Assembly (NCBI RefSeq): GCF_019312595.1
Contig: NZ_JAHWDQ010000001.1
Coordinates: forward strand, 1,552,926-1,616,925
From: Zhongshania aquimaris
GTDB taxonomy: Bacteria > Pseudomonadota > Gammaproteobacteria > Pseudomonadales > Spongiibacteraceae
Direction of reading: 5' to 3'
DNA length: 64,000 nt
The translations under genes and the position numbers were made by a program. Of the stretch, positions 29,038 to 37,442 are shown one piece after another (within the stretch, counting starts at the first letter, position 1; each line of letters begins with the position of its first letter). The notes under the pieces are model-generated. The model was not told the DNA's origin. It made no database searches and saw only the letters and a program-made list of their open reading frames with translations.

Positions 29038-30983
29038 TGGGAAGACTAGCCTCCAATTCCCCGCTACCCGACGGCTTAAAGTTTGGCGACGTATTCAAAA
29101 TTCGCGGCGAAGAATATCTCTTAACATCGCTCAATAAGCGGTCGATGAACGCGCGCTTGCGACCAAAAATCGGTTCAAAAGACATCAACTTGCCTCTCAA
29201 CGATCTACTTGATTGGCTTAAAAGCGGAAAGATTAATCACGCTTCAGGCGTTAACTCGGAAACAAGGCATTGCGTCCGACTAGCATCCCTAACCAATATT
29301 GAACGGCTGGCGTGGATTATGCGCTGCGATTATGTAAGGCCTTTACTCGCATACCAAAAAGGTGAGACTACGCGTCAGCTAGTTACCAAATACATTAACA
29401 AAACTTTTGATCGGCGCTCTCGGAGCGCACAGAGTAAATATATTAATAACGATACCAAACCCGGAGTATCTACAGTCTATATGTGGCTTAAATTAGTCCG
29501 GGATAACAACTACCTAACAGCCGTACTCGCCTTTAAAGAACACCGACATAAAGCACGCAAAGACCGTCTAGACCCAATTGTTTCGGAAATTGTCGAATCC
29601 GCAATCGACTACTACCTATCACCGGAGAATCCCAATCTATTTGATTCATACGTTATCGTAGAAAATCGTATCAAGGCGTTTAATAAAAGCAGACCTAAAG
29701 GTGCCGAATTATTGCCGATCCCATCAAAAACCACGATCAGAAAACGACTATTTGCGCGCAACAAGATGGATGTGGACACCCAGCGAGATGGCGTAGAAAA
29801 GGCAATCAAAAAGTACAATCATGGCGGAAAAACCGACTATGGTCACTTTATTGGCAGTCGTGTAGAAGGTGACACCAACTATGTCGACTGCTTAGTTTTC
29901 GATCCCGTGATTAATTTCACATACCGCCCCCTGCTACTTCTATTTATCGATTGCTATACGCGCGCAGTGGTTGGATACGAAGTCTCTTACCTACAACGCG
30001 GCTCACAAAAACTAGCCAAAGCAATGACAAATATGATGTCGGTGAACGATACCGCATGCTACTCATGCGTACCGGTCTTGATTGTTGTTGATAACGGCAA
30101 AGAGTTCGATAACAACACATTACTCCACATCCAAGACCGAATGAACATCCAATACTTGTTCAGCCCACCTTATTCACCAAACTGCAAAGCTATGATTGAG
30201 CGGTTTTGGGGAACGTTAAATTCAATACTTCTTCACAAAATGAAGGGAACAACCAAAGGTAGCATTGAGAAACGCGGGTACTACGAATCCGATGAGCTTG
30301 CAACATACACCATGCAAGAGTTAACCGATTATATCGATAGAGCTATCACCATTTACCACCTCACACCGCACTCCGCCACATGGCTAGCGCCTAAAACCAT
30401 GTGGGACGACGCGGTACAGATGCTACCGCCAACCGTATATGACCGAGATACGATCGTTGCTTTAGGCAGCAAGCATGCGATGTGTACTGTCAATAAGGGG
30501 CGAGTTGGATTTGAATATTTAGAATGGCGAAATTCGGCAATGCCAGAAAATTTCAACAAAGAACAGGTAATCGTATGCATTAACGAATCCGACCTAACAA
30601 ATGTCTGGGTAATCAACCCCTTTGATGAAGACGATATTTATATCCTAGATCCAGTGGATCCAGAACTTCAAACAGGGCTATCCCTAGATTTTTGGCGCAG
30701 TTACAGAAAGCAATTACAAGAACGCGAAGCGCAAACAGGAAACAGGGAAAACGCAAGTGGCCTGCGGTATGAGTTGATCCAAGAACTTTATGTCGAAGCC
30801 CAGACTGGGAAGGATAAGGCCACGCGCACACGCGCTCGGTTAGCAAATGCCGCGACCAAGCAAATCGAACGGCAATCTCAGAATATCAAGGCGTCTCAAA
30901 AAGGTCGCTGCACCAAAAACAAATTTATTACTGCACCTAAAAACACCCCAAAACCAAACAGTTCTGACTACGGAATTGAATAG
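29037..30983 (+). CDS. tnsB: TnsB-like DDE transposase
   Basis: This transposase of 648 residues binds element ends and joins 3' ends to the target. The rve/integrase core has the first Asp in EGDTNYVDCLVF, the second in VLIVVDNGKEFD and the Glu in MIERFWGTLNS with the usual spacing. The N-terminal ~230 residues include DNA-binding helices (TVYMWLKLVRDNN), and a mu-type C-terminal region follows. It overlaps tnsA by one base. Residues look intact, so it may be active. Confidence 0.92.
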   Translation: MGRLASNSPLPDGLKFGDVFKIRGEEYLLTSLNKRSMNARLRPKIGSKDINLPLNDLLDWLKSGKINHASGVNSETRHCVRLASLTNIERLAWIMRCDYVRPLLAYQKGETTRQLVTKYINKTFDRRSRSAQSKYINNDTKPGVSTVYMWLKLVRDNNYLTAVLAFKEHRHKARKDRLDPIVSEIVESAIDYYLSPENPNLFDSYVIVENRIKAFNKSRPKGAELLPIPSKTTIRKRLFARNKMDVDTQRDGVEKAIKKYNHGGKTDYGHFIGSRVEGDTNYVDCLVFDPVINFTYRPLLLLFIDCYTRAVVGYEVSYLQRGSQKLAKAMTNMMSVNDTACYSCVPVLIVVDNGKEFDNNTLLHIQDRMNIQYLFSPPYSPNCKAMIERFWGTLNSILLHKMKGTTKGSIEKRGYYESDELATYTMQELTDYIDRAITIYHLTPHSATWLAPKTMWDDAVQMLPPTVYDRDTIVALGSKHAMCTVNKGRVGFEYLEWRNSAMPENFNKEQVIVCINESDLTNVWVINPFDEDDIYILDPVDPELQTGLSLDFWRSYRKQLQEREAQTGNRENASGLRYELIQELYVEAQTGKDKATRTRARLANAATKQIERQSQNIKASQKGRCTKNKFITAPKNTPKPNSSDYGIE

Positions 30984-31006
30984 CCCAAACCTAATGGAGA
31001 ATACAC

Positions 31007-32002
31007 ATGGATCTAATTGATATTTCGAAGCGACTGATCAAATTTGAAAGACGTCGAGTTAAAAACCCAATGAGGTCACTCGTATTTTCTCGGCTTGACT
31101 TTATGGTCGCTTATTCCACCGTTCTTCAAATGGAGAAGGACTCCGAGGACTACGATCAGTACGAACATGAAAACGAACAAAAAGGACTTATTATTGCTGG
31201 ATTCGCTGGCGTTGGAAAGAGCTCTCTAGCTAAAACCTACGTAAAAAACAACAAACCGACGTTCGTCACTAATGACGATTTCACTCAGAAATTATTTCCC
31301 ACCCTCTATTATCAGCTACCCGGCCAAGTCACATTCAAGCGAATTATTGCCGGCCAACTGCGCGTATTGGGCTACCACCCCAACATGAAGCACGACGAGG
31401 ACACACTCACAACTCAACTCTTGGATGCCCTTCAAAAATGCAAAGTTAAAATCATCATTCTTGACGAAATCCAGCATCTCACAACTAAAAAAAACATCGA
31501 TCAAATGCCGCTAATCCAAAATTCACTAAAGGGTCTAATCAACGCATGTGATCAACATTTCGTCTTCATCGGCGATGAAACTACGCCCAAAATTATTAAG
31601 GGCTGCGGACAGCTCGGTCGACGAGCGCCGACTGTCATTGAACTGCTCCCATTCACGTTCCCATCTGATTGCGATTCGGAAGTATACCAAATGATCAATC
31701 CACTCCTAGATCTAATGCCATCTGATACCGGAGTTTCACTTAGCAGTAAAATTAATCGCTTGGATTTTTGTCAGCGACTCTATCTAGCTTCGGGCGGCGT
31801 CATCGACGCCATGAGATTCTATATGCACGAAGCACTCGGTTATGCAATGCAGAAAGGTAGGCGAACATTAGATTACAGCGATTTCAAACATGTATACGAG
31901 ATGTCACCATCAGACAACTCTATCATCAATGAAAATCCCTTTGGCCTGACAGAAGCGCAATTCACTAAATGGCTCGCGAAGGAGCTTGGAAATGCAGCTT
32001 AA
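31007..32002 (+). CDS. tnsC: TnsC-like AAA+ transposition regulator
   Basis: TnsC proteins are ATP-dependent adaptors that link target selectors to TnsAB. This one has 331 residues. Walker A is AGFAGVGKSSLAK near residue 66 and Walker B is IIILDEIQHL near 148, followed by a sensor-type FVFIGDETTP. It is smaller than Tn7 TnsC and closer to TniB-type regulators. It starts 24 bp after tnsB with an AGGAGA-like site (GGAGAATAC). Confidence 0.9.
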   Translation: MDLIDISKRLIKFERRRVKNPMRSLVFSRLDFMVAYSTVLQMEKDSEDYDQYEHENEQKGLIIAGFAGVGKSSLAKTYVKNNKPTFVTNDDFTQKLFPTLYYQLPGQVTFKRIIAGQLRVLGYHPNMKHDEDTLTTQLLDALQKCKVKIIILDEIQHLTTKKNIDQMPLIQNSLKGLINACDQHFVFIGDETTPKIIKGCGQLGRRAPTVIELLPFTFPSDCDSEVYQMINPLLDLMPSDTGVSLSSKINRLDFCQRLYLASGGVIDAMRFYMHEALGYAMQKGRRTLDYSDFKHVYEMSPSDNSIINENPFGLTEAQFTKWLAKELGNAA

Positions 32003-34073
32003 TTTTATCCCCAACGCCCGGCCAAACGAAAGCCTATCCGGTCTTTTGATTAGGCAGGCCTCAGGTGTATATCAAACTCCCGGTGAATTGCTTGCCAACC
32101 TTGGCAGCAAGTGCAATCCGCCGACAGAACTGCGCGCACTTTTAAGAGGAAACAAAAGCGCCCTTAAAAAGCTGTGGCGCAATTCCAACTGGGAGCCATC
32201 GCCATTTTATAGCTTCATCGCCCAAAAACGAGATTTCAATCATTGGGTTAACTACAATCGGCTTGGGGTTTGCCCCAAATGTGCCAGCGACGGACTTACA
32301 CTCGAATCTCATGATTTCAATTTCATTAAGGCATGCACAAAACATTCAATGGCGCTCAGTCGTCAATGCCATTCATGCTTAAAGCCCTTTCCTGTAAATC
32401 GTCCCCTCTTAACCCATTGTCGTTGCGGGGAGCCCATTAGATCAAAGGCAGCCGACCCAGCTCAGCTTGAAGAGTCGCAATATTTAGAAGCACTAATGCT
32501 GGAAAATGACCCTCAGAGTCTATTTGCCTTTAAAGAAATTCAGTCAATCATGTCTGAGCGGCTAAGCGAAAAGTCACTTACAGTAATTGATTACCGTAAT
32601 TTTCTCGAAGGGAATGTGGACGGTGTCGTTGCGGCAGTAAACAATGCTATTCGAAAACTGCCTGCGATCAGCTTGCGAGCGATATGCGCTCCATTTGCTT
32701 GCGCAAAATCCGATGTGATCAAGCTTTCCGCCCCACGTATTCTGAGTATGGTGGAACGCACCTCTGCCGAAAATGACATGAAAATTAAAACTCCAGAATT
32801 CTATCTTACACATGACGAATTTCGCTATGCCATTGGCTTAAAACAAAAGACCGCCGTGGTAATTGAGTCTACCTACTTTGACCACAAACATTTCCAAGGC
32901 CGCTCAGGATTAATCTTTAACTACAACAAACTGTCTGAGTTCTTTGCTCCGCTCATTCACGGCAACCGATGCGCTGATGACACTACATCAAGCTTGGCGG
33001 CATTAAGTGTTAGTCGGAAGCAATCTATCGCCAAGCTACTTGAAAAGATCTTTAGTAACGATTTACCGATTTCCAGCTTCGACGAAAAAAAGCCGCTAAG
33101 CCAAATCCACACCTTAAGCGGCACCTTGAATTCAAGTAATACTCCGGCAGGGTTTATGACCATGGATTCCGTAGTAGCCCACCTAGACAGCTATGAAGAA
33201 GCGATTCGAGGTGCTCGCGACGCGGGACTTCTCCCATATACGCACCAAAAATCGTGTAACAACCGGTATTTGTTTGCGATTAAAGACGTGGACGCCTTCC
33301 ACTCGAAGTACGTGCTTATCGGTGAGCTGGCAAGGGAACTTCAATACCCACCAATGCGACTCTCAGACCGCCTACGAGAGCTTGGCGTGGTACCGGTGGC
33401 GGGCCCATACGAAGGAAACTCCTCTGTCTCAACATTCAAACGCGCCGATATCGAAGATGTCGATTTGAGGGCTGCTATTGGTATCACCAACTATGCAACT
33501 AATAGCGGGCGCAATGCCGGCGGCACACCGTCATTTGATGCCGAGACCTGGGCCACCGGTCATGAAGTCGCCGCGCAACTCAATGTACCAATCGCACAGC
33601 TTCACCGAATCACTCGGCACAATCTGCTGGTTAAAGGGACGCCGCGCATCCGAGGCTCACAAAGGCGACACTACTACCGCAGAGATTCAATTCAAAATGT
33701 CGTCGCGCTGTTAACTGACGCAGTAGAAGTTGACCATCTGGCCAAAGAATTAAAGGCTAACCGCAAGAAGCTGATCTCTCGCTACTTATATCTTTTGAAA
33801 GCAGAGCCTATCAAAGTCGGCGCCAAGACTCTTATCCCGATCGATGACGCCAAGCAATTACGGGCTCACTATGAGCAGTTCAAAGACGCTAGCGCGGCGG
33901 CCGACTACCTATCCACCACTCGACATCAGATTGGTAACTGGAAAAAAGCGTCGAAACTGTCACCGATCCTCAAGGATGACCCGAATTTTATCAAGTCGCC
34001 GCTTCTTTACAGAGTTTCCGACCTAGACGGCATGCGGAATTCTACACAATTAATTCGAGAATCTAGAACTTGA
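31992..34073 (+). CDS. TniQ/TnsD-like target-selection protein
   Basis: I start this protein at the ATG at 31992, after AAGGAGC, overlapping the tnsC stop by 11 bp (693 residues). The N-terminal TniQ domain has FIPNARPNESLSGLLIRQAS and zinc-finger cysteines and histidines in CPKCASD...CTKH...CHSCLKP...CRCGEPI. After about residue 380 three helix-turn-helix-like blocks follow, for example LARELQYPPMRLSDRLRELG and EVAAQLNVPIAQLHRITRH. Large TniQ proteins of this sort (TnsD) bind a chromosomal site. The attachment site here is not known; the location directly downstream of nrdB is suggestive only. Confidence 0.88.
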   Translation: MQLNFIPNARPNESLSGLLIRQASGVYQTPGELLANLGSKCNPPTELRALLRGNKSALKKLWRNSNWEPSPFYSFIAQKRDFNHWVNYNRLGVCPKCASDGLTLESHDFNFIKACTKHSMALSRQCHSCLKPFPVNRPLLTHCRCGEPIRSKAADPAQLEESQYLEALMLENDPQSLFAFKEIQSIMSERLSEKSLTVIDYRNFLEGNVDGVVAAVNNAIRKLPAISLRAICAPFACAKSDVIKLSAPRILSMVERTSAENDMKIKTPEFYLTHDEFRYAIGLKQKTAVVIESTYFDHKHFQGRSGLIFNYNKLSEFFAPLIHGNRCADDTTSSLAALSVSRKQSIAKLLEKIFSNDLPISSFDEKKPLSQIHTLSGTLNSSNTPAGFMTMDSVVAHLDSYEEAIRGARDAGLLPYTHQKSCNNRYLFAIKDVDAFHSKYVLIGELARELQYPPMRLSDRLRELGVVPVAGPYEGNSSVSTFKRADIEDVDLRAAIGITNYATNSGRNAGGTPSFDAETWATGHEVAAQLNVPIAQLHRITRHNLLVKGTPRIRGSQRRHYYRRDSIQNVVALLTDAVEVDHLAKELKANRKKLISRYLYLLKAEPIKVGAKTLIPIDDAKQLRAHYEQFKDASAAADYLSTTRHQIGNWKKASKLSPILKDDPNFIKSPLLYRVSDLDGMRNSTQLIRESRT

Positions 34074-34131
34074 TGCCTTAACCCAATTACACCGTCGACG
34101 AGAAAGTAGATAACAGCACGGCCTTACATCA

Positions 34132-34395
34132 GTGAATTGGCACCCGGCTCTGTATGTCGCCCACAAACTAGTACTAAGCCCAACTAAGGCACTCCATATT
34201 GGCGAATACCTCATAGACGACTACGCATATGGGAAGGGGCAGGAGGATTTTACAGCCAAACTCTTACAATTCGGCTCAGATCAATTACCCAACTGGTTCG
34301 CTGGAATCCGCTTTCTTAATGACAAATTAATTAGCAGGGGGAATCACCAACATGCCTCACTTCCCAACAGACGAAGATTATCAAAATCTATTTAG
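34132..34395 (+). CDS. Hypothetical 87-residue protein
   Basis: The frame begins at a GTG 58 bp after tniQ and has a protein-like composition up to the overlap with the next gene (SPTKALHIGEYLIDDYAYGK, then LLQFGSDQLPNWFAGIRF). The last 15 residues overlap the following gene in another frame and look less natural. No ribosome site is seen. I do not recognise a family. It could be a degenerate remnant. Confidence 0.35.
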   Translation: MNWHPALYVAHKLVLSPTKALHIGEYLIDDYAYGKGQEDFTAKLLQFGSDQLPNWFAGIRFLNDKLISRGNHQHASLPNRRRLSKSI

Positions 34396-34741
34396 GGACT
34401 TTCCCGACGTATTCTATTGGAATGATACAGAACATGAATACCGAGCATCAATTTGCGTCGGGAACGGCTGGGTTTCACTAATTCGAAAACTGATCGAGGC
34501 GCTCCAAGATCAAGCAAAGACAGAGGGCACGAGGTTGCCAGTGATCACCGACATCAAAAGCAAATACGGCAACATGTCAGTGTCGGCTGATTACACTACC
34601 GCCGCTATGGACGACATCATTGAGGACTTCGAGGATATTAGCGGAAGTATCTGTGAAACTTGCGGCGCATCCTTCGCAAAACAGCAATTGACAGCCGGAT
34701 GGGTGACCAGTATGTGTCAACTCTGTGAGCGCAGAAATTAA
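34352..34741 (+). CDS. Hypothetical protein with C-terminal zinc knuckle
   Basis: This 129-residue protein has GNGWVSLIRKLIEALQ in the middle, an IKSKYGNMSVSADY block and a C-terminal CETCGA...GWVTSMCQLC cysteine set that should bind zinc. This order (GxGW, KF/YG, CxxCG, GW.T.C) matches a loosely defined family of small phage- and island-associated proteins of unknown function. The RBS GGGG lies before the ATG. It is Tn7-module cargo. Function is unknown. Confidence 0.7.
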   Translation: MPHFPTDEDYQNLFRDFPDVFYWNDTEHEYRASICVGNGWVSLIRKLIEALQDQAKTEGTRLPVITDIKSKYGNMSVSADYTTAAMDDIIEDFEDISGSICETCGASFAKQQLTAGWVTSMCQLCERRN

Positions 34742-35023
34742 GTAAATTGACGCGTTCGAAGACTCAATAAATGCGACATAACGCAATTCCAGACACATTA
34801 TCAATAAAACGGCGGCGAAATTCGCAATAAGACGCCAAAAGAACACCGCACAACAACATTAACATAGCCAACCAACGCAATATTTGAGCAATTTTATTGC
34901 TAATCGGGCATTTACTAAACCGTTTAACAGATATTCAAGTCATTGATTTAAAAAGAGTTTTTTTGACGAAATCTCGATGTAATGCCAAGATATGTGGACT
35001 AATTTTGATTGCAGCCAAAAACT

Positions 35024-35404
35024 ATGGACAGTAACCCCTCCTCATATAAGAAGCCTTATTCGGGCGAGTTTTCAGATTGGGTTCTTCTGACTTGGCACGC
35101 CGACGGTCGAATAAAGCACAACAACAAAATCGGAAGCGCAGACTCGATCACCGTCTGTATAGGCGTCTTACAATCAGACACTTTAAAACGATTCTCAGAA
35201 TACCGCCCGATCCGGACTTCACCTGTGATCCGTTTCGATCAAGTGAATATGACGTTAGAAACTGAAAACAGTCGCTATTCACTTCAAGGCCAAGGGAGTT
35301 TGCGGCAAGTAACTCATCGTCGCCTAGAGGAAGTATTTTCCAAACTGACCCACAAAATTAGTGCCATTGCGCGAGAGTACCGAGAAAACAGAACCACACA
35401 CTAA
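35024..35404 (+). CDS. Hypothetical protein, paralogue A flanking a phosphoesterase
   Basis: This protein has 126 residues from the ATG at 35024. It shares a clear pattern with the protein at 36282-36704: S-GE---W, then SPVIRFDQVNMTLETENSRY against SPIVNFDEETLMVETENTLY, followed by a basic-aromatic helix. The two paralogues sit on either side of a metallophosphoesterase gene. I do not recognise the family. The 36-bp gap to the next gene suggests an operon. Confidence 0.65.
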   Translation: MDSNPSSYKKPYSGEFSDWVLLTWHADGRIKHNNKIGSADSITVCIGVLQSDTLKRFSEYRPIRTSPVIRFDQVNMTLETENSRYSLQGQGSLRQVTHRRLEEVFSKLTHKISAIAREYRENRTTH

Positions 35405-35440
35405 CCCGATTTCTCACAAATACCCGAGCCCGGATCGCGC

Positions 35441-36235
35441 ATGAATGGAAAACAAGGTCAATGTCAAAAACTAAAGATCAGTATCACTAGTGATCGCCAC
35501 CACGAATTCGGCTGGGACTATCTCACTAGGGACACTCTACCCGTCGACGCAGACATCTACGTACTTGCTGGCGACATTGACGTGGGCACGAGGGCCCTTG
35601 AATGGGCAGCCTCACTTGGCAAGCCAGTTTTGTATGTGCCGGGAAATCATGAGTTTTACCGTGGAAACCTTGAACAGATCGAGTATGCGTTTCGGGAAGA
35701 ATCCAAATCATACCCAAACGTAGACGTCTTACAAAACGACGTTGTCGTCATGGGCGACACACGCTTTCTCGGAACAGTACTGTGGACTGACTATGAGATC
35801 TACAACAATGCAGAGTATGGAATGACGATTGCAGAGCACTATCTAGCAGACCATCGCCTGATCACAACCGGCCTAGGCAAAAACTGCTGCTTCTTTTCGG
35901 CCAAGCTAGCCCAACAGAGACACATACGAAACCGAACCTGGCTTGAAATGGAATTGCAAAAGCAGTGGAGCGGGAAAACCGTCGTAATCACACATCATGC
36001 TCCGCACTCCTTGTCAGTAAACCAAAGATTTTCTGGAGACCCGCTGACCCCAGCCTTTGCTTCTGACTTGACTGAAATCCTATCAACTTACGACATCGAC
36101 ATATGGCTGCATGGCCACATGCATGACCCTGTGAATTATACGCTCTTCGACACCCGAGTTATTTGCAACCCTAGGGGCTATGAGGGTACTGATGAGACAA
36201 ATAATTTCACCCCGAATTTGATCATCGAAATTTAA
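35441..36235 (+). CDS. Calcineurin-like metallophosphoesterase
   Basis: This 264-residue phosphoesterase has the full metal-binding series: SDRHHEF (Asp and His), LAGDID, PGNHEFYRG, VITHHAPHS and LHGHMHDP, then a NPRGY motif. Family members hydrolyse phosphomono- or diesters, including cyclic nucleotides and DNA or RNA ends. It sits between two paralogous unknown genes within the transposon cargo, which suggests a three-gene cassette. No signal peptide is present, so it is cytosolic. Confidence 0.85.
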   Translation: MNGKQGQCQKLKISITSDRHHEFGWDYLTRDTLPVDADIYVLAGDIDVGTRALEWAASLGKPVLYVPGNHEFYRGNLEQIEYAFREESKSYPNVDVLQNDVVVMGDTRFLGTVLWTDYEIYNNAEYGMTIAEHYLADHRLITTGLGKNCCFFSAKLAQQRHIRNRTWLEMELQKQWSGKTVVITHHAPHSLSVNQRFSGDPLTPAFASDLTEILSTYDIDIWLHGHMHDPVNYTLFDTRVICNPRGYEGTDETNNFTPNLIIEI

Positions 36236-36281
36236 GTACTAGCACCAAGAATAAATACCAAAGAAAAGAGGAGTTTTTACT

Positions 36282-36704
36282 ATGGAAGATTCAGAATTTC
36301 AAAAGCCATTCGGAGGGGAGATAAAATTCTGGTGCAGACACGTTCTGACTGATCTTTTACCAGAAGAATTATTGAAAGAAAAACAAGCTGAAAACGCGCA
36401 CTACAGCGCAGAAATATTTACCGGCCAAGTTATCAACGATGCGCTCAGGCGCTGGCGTCCTGGCGACGCGATGCAATCCTCGCCTATCGTAAATTTTGAT
36501 GAAGAAACACTAATGGTAGAAACTGAGAACACTCTTTACCAACTTGTAGGGCCGGGAAGAATATCGCGTCTTCCGCCAAGGGCTTACTGGGAAGAGGTCG
36601 GCAAGACGATCATACTTCTTAGCGATGGACATAACCTAACCGTTGCAGGCGAGGACGATAGTATTTTAGTTTTTCCAGATCAACAAGATGAGGCTAAAAA
36701 ATGA
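36282..36704 (+). CDS. Hypothetical protein, paralogue B flanking a phosphoesterase
   Basis: This 140-residue protein has a strong ribosome site (GAGGAG). It shares the central SPIVNFDEETLMVETENTLYQL block with the protein at 35024-35404; its N-terminal 40 and C-terminal 20 residues differ. The C-terminal acidic tail ends DQQDEAKK. Function is unknown; with paralogue A and the phosphoesterase it may form a small effector/antidote or regulator set. Confidence 0.7.
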   Translation: MEDSEFQKPFGGEIKFWCRHVLTDLLPEELLKEKQAENAHYSAEIFTGQVINDALRRWRPGDAMQSSPIVNFDEETLMVETENTLYQLVGPGRISRLPPRAYWEEVGKTIILLSDGHNLTVAGEDDSILVFPDQQDEAKK

Positions 36705-36831
36705 CATGCATCATGATAGCTATCGAGGCCAACTTCCCCATACTTGGACTGTACTTGAAGTGGACTTCCCAAGCTTTACTAGACGTGAAATGTATCTGCA
36801 CAGGGCTCAGGCAGCTCTAAGTAATTTTTAA
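36688..36831 (+). CDS. Possible 47-residue protein overlapping paralogue B
   Basis: An ATG overlaps the end of the preceding gene by 17 bp and opens a 47-codon frame with a protein-like sequence (HTWTVLEVDFPSFTRREMYL, then HRAQAALSNF). The arrangement fits translational coupling. There is no independent ribosome site and no family recognised. Confidence 0.35.
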   Translation: MRLKNDMHHDSYRGQLPHTWTVLEVDFPSFTRREMYLHRAQAALSNF

Positions 36832-37095
36832 ATATATACTTGAATAACATACTTCAGTTCTTACAAAAACTTCTTCAAGATAAGTACAATCTTAATACCT
36901 GTACTGCAACCTAGATTGGTTATATTGGCTAATATCTCGTGGGTGCTGACGGTATACCAGCTGTTTAATCTCTACCTCGAACATCAGCTAAAAATGGACA
37001 GAATACTGGGGCTGTGATTCAGCATCTATCAATTGAACTTCAAGAGTGAAGCAAGGATTTGAATAGCCCATAAATTTTATTTTGAAATCTCAAAC

Positions 37096-37143
37096 AAAAA
37101 AGCGAGCCGCTTCACGACAACTGCCGACAAAGAACTCGCTTCG
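37096..37143 (-). terminator. Terminator for the small Cys protein gene
   Basis: On the minus strand AGCGAG pairs with CTCGCT across a 28-nt loop and is followed by TTTTTTG. It lies about 25 bp beyond the stop of the 49-residue gene. The 336 bp to its left (36832-37166) hold no other gene I can support. Confidence 0.55.
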
Positions 37144-37166
37144 CGCCTAAGCAGAGGCCATATAGA

Positions 37167-37316
37167 TCAGTTCTTGCATCCATTCTTAGCACAGGTAATT
37201 CTTTCAGAACTCGAAACCCAGTGACTAGGGTGTTCACGAGTATCAAATCCGCAGCCGGTTGTTCCGCCTTTAGTTCCTTTATGAACTTCATTGGTAGGGG
37301 TGTGTTTAACTGCCAT
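37167..37316 (-). CDS. Small 49-residue cysteine-containing protein
   Basis: The frame starts MAVKHTPTNEVHKGTKGGTT and continues GCGFDTREHPSHWV with three cysteines (GCG, TCAKNGC) and ends CKN. A good ribosome site (AGAGGAAG) stands 6 bases before the ATG and a terminator follows, so this short gene is well supported. Cys/His positions suggest metal binding. I do not know its function. It lies convergently between the phosphoesterase cassette and the helicase operon. Confidence 0.65.
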   Translation of the reverse strand: MAVKHTPTNEVHKGTKGGTTGCGFDTREHPSHWVSSSERITCAKNGCKN

Positions 37317-37442
37317 CTTAGCTTCCTCTATTACCATAGTGAAAATTTAGAATGAGGTACAACAGAACTTCCCCTCAACAATTACGATACCACCAAAGAA
37401 CTGTTCATACAACCAGCTTGTTTTTTTATACAGTATCAATCT

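Larger units (their letters stand above)
28000..34073 (+). mobile_element. Tn7-like transposition module (tnsA-tnsB-tnsC-tniQ); element ends not located
   Basis: Four contiguous overlapping or closely spaced genes encode the complete Tn7 core: a TnsA endonuclease, a DDE transposase TnsB, an AAA+ regulator TnsC and a large TniQ/TnsD target selector. No tnsE and no Cas genes were found, so this is not a visible CRISPR-associated version. By Tn7 logic the right end would lie just before tnsA (near 28.0 kb) with cargo after tniQ (34-42 kb). Alternatively the inverted repeats at 14143 and 42091 bound a larger unit. The coordinates given cover only the module itself. Confidence 0.85.

Noticed and set aside
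28000-34073. CRISPR-associated transposon
   Set aside because: No cas gene, no array and only one tniQ gene of the large TnsD type were found nearby.
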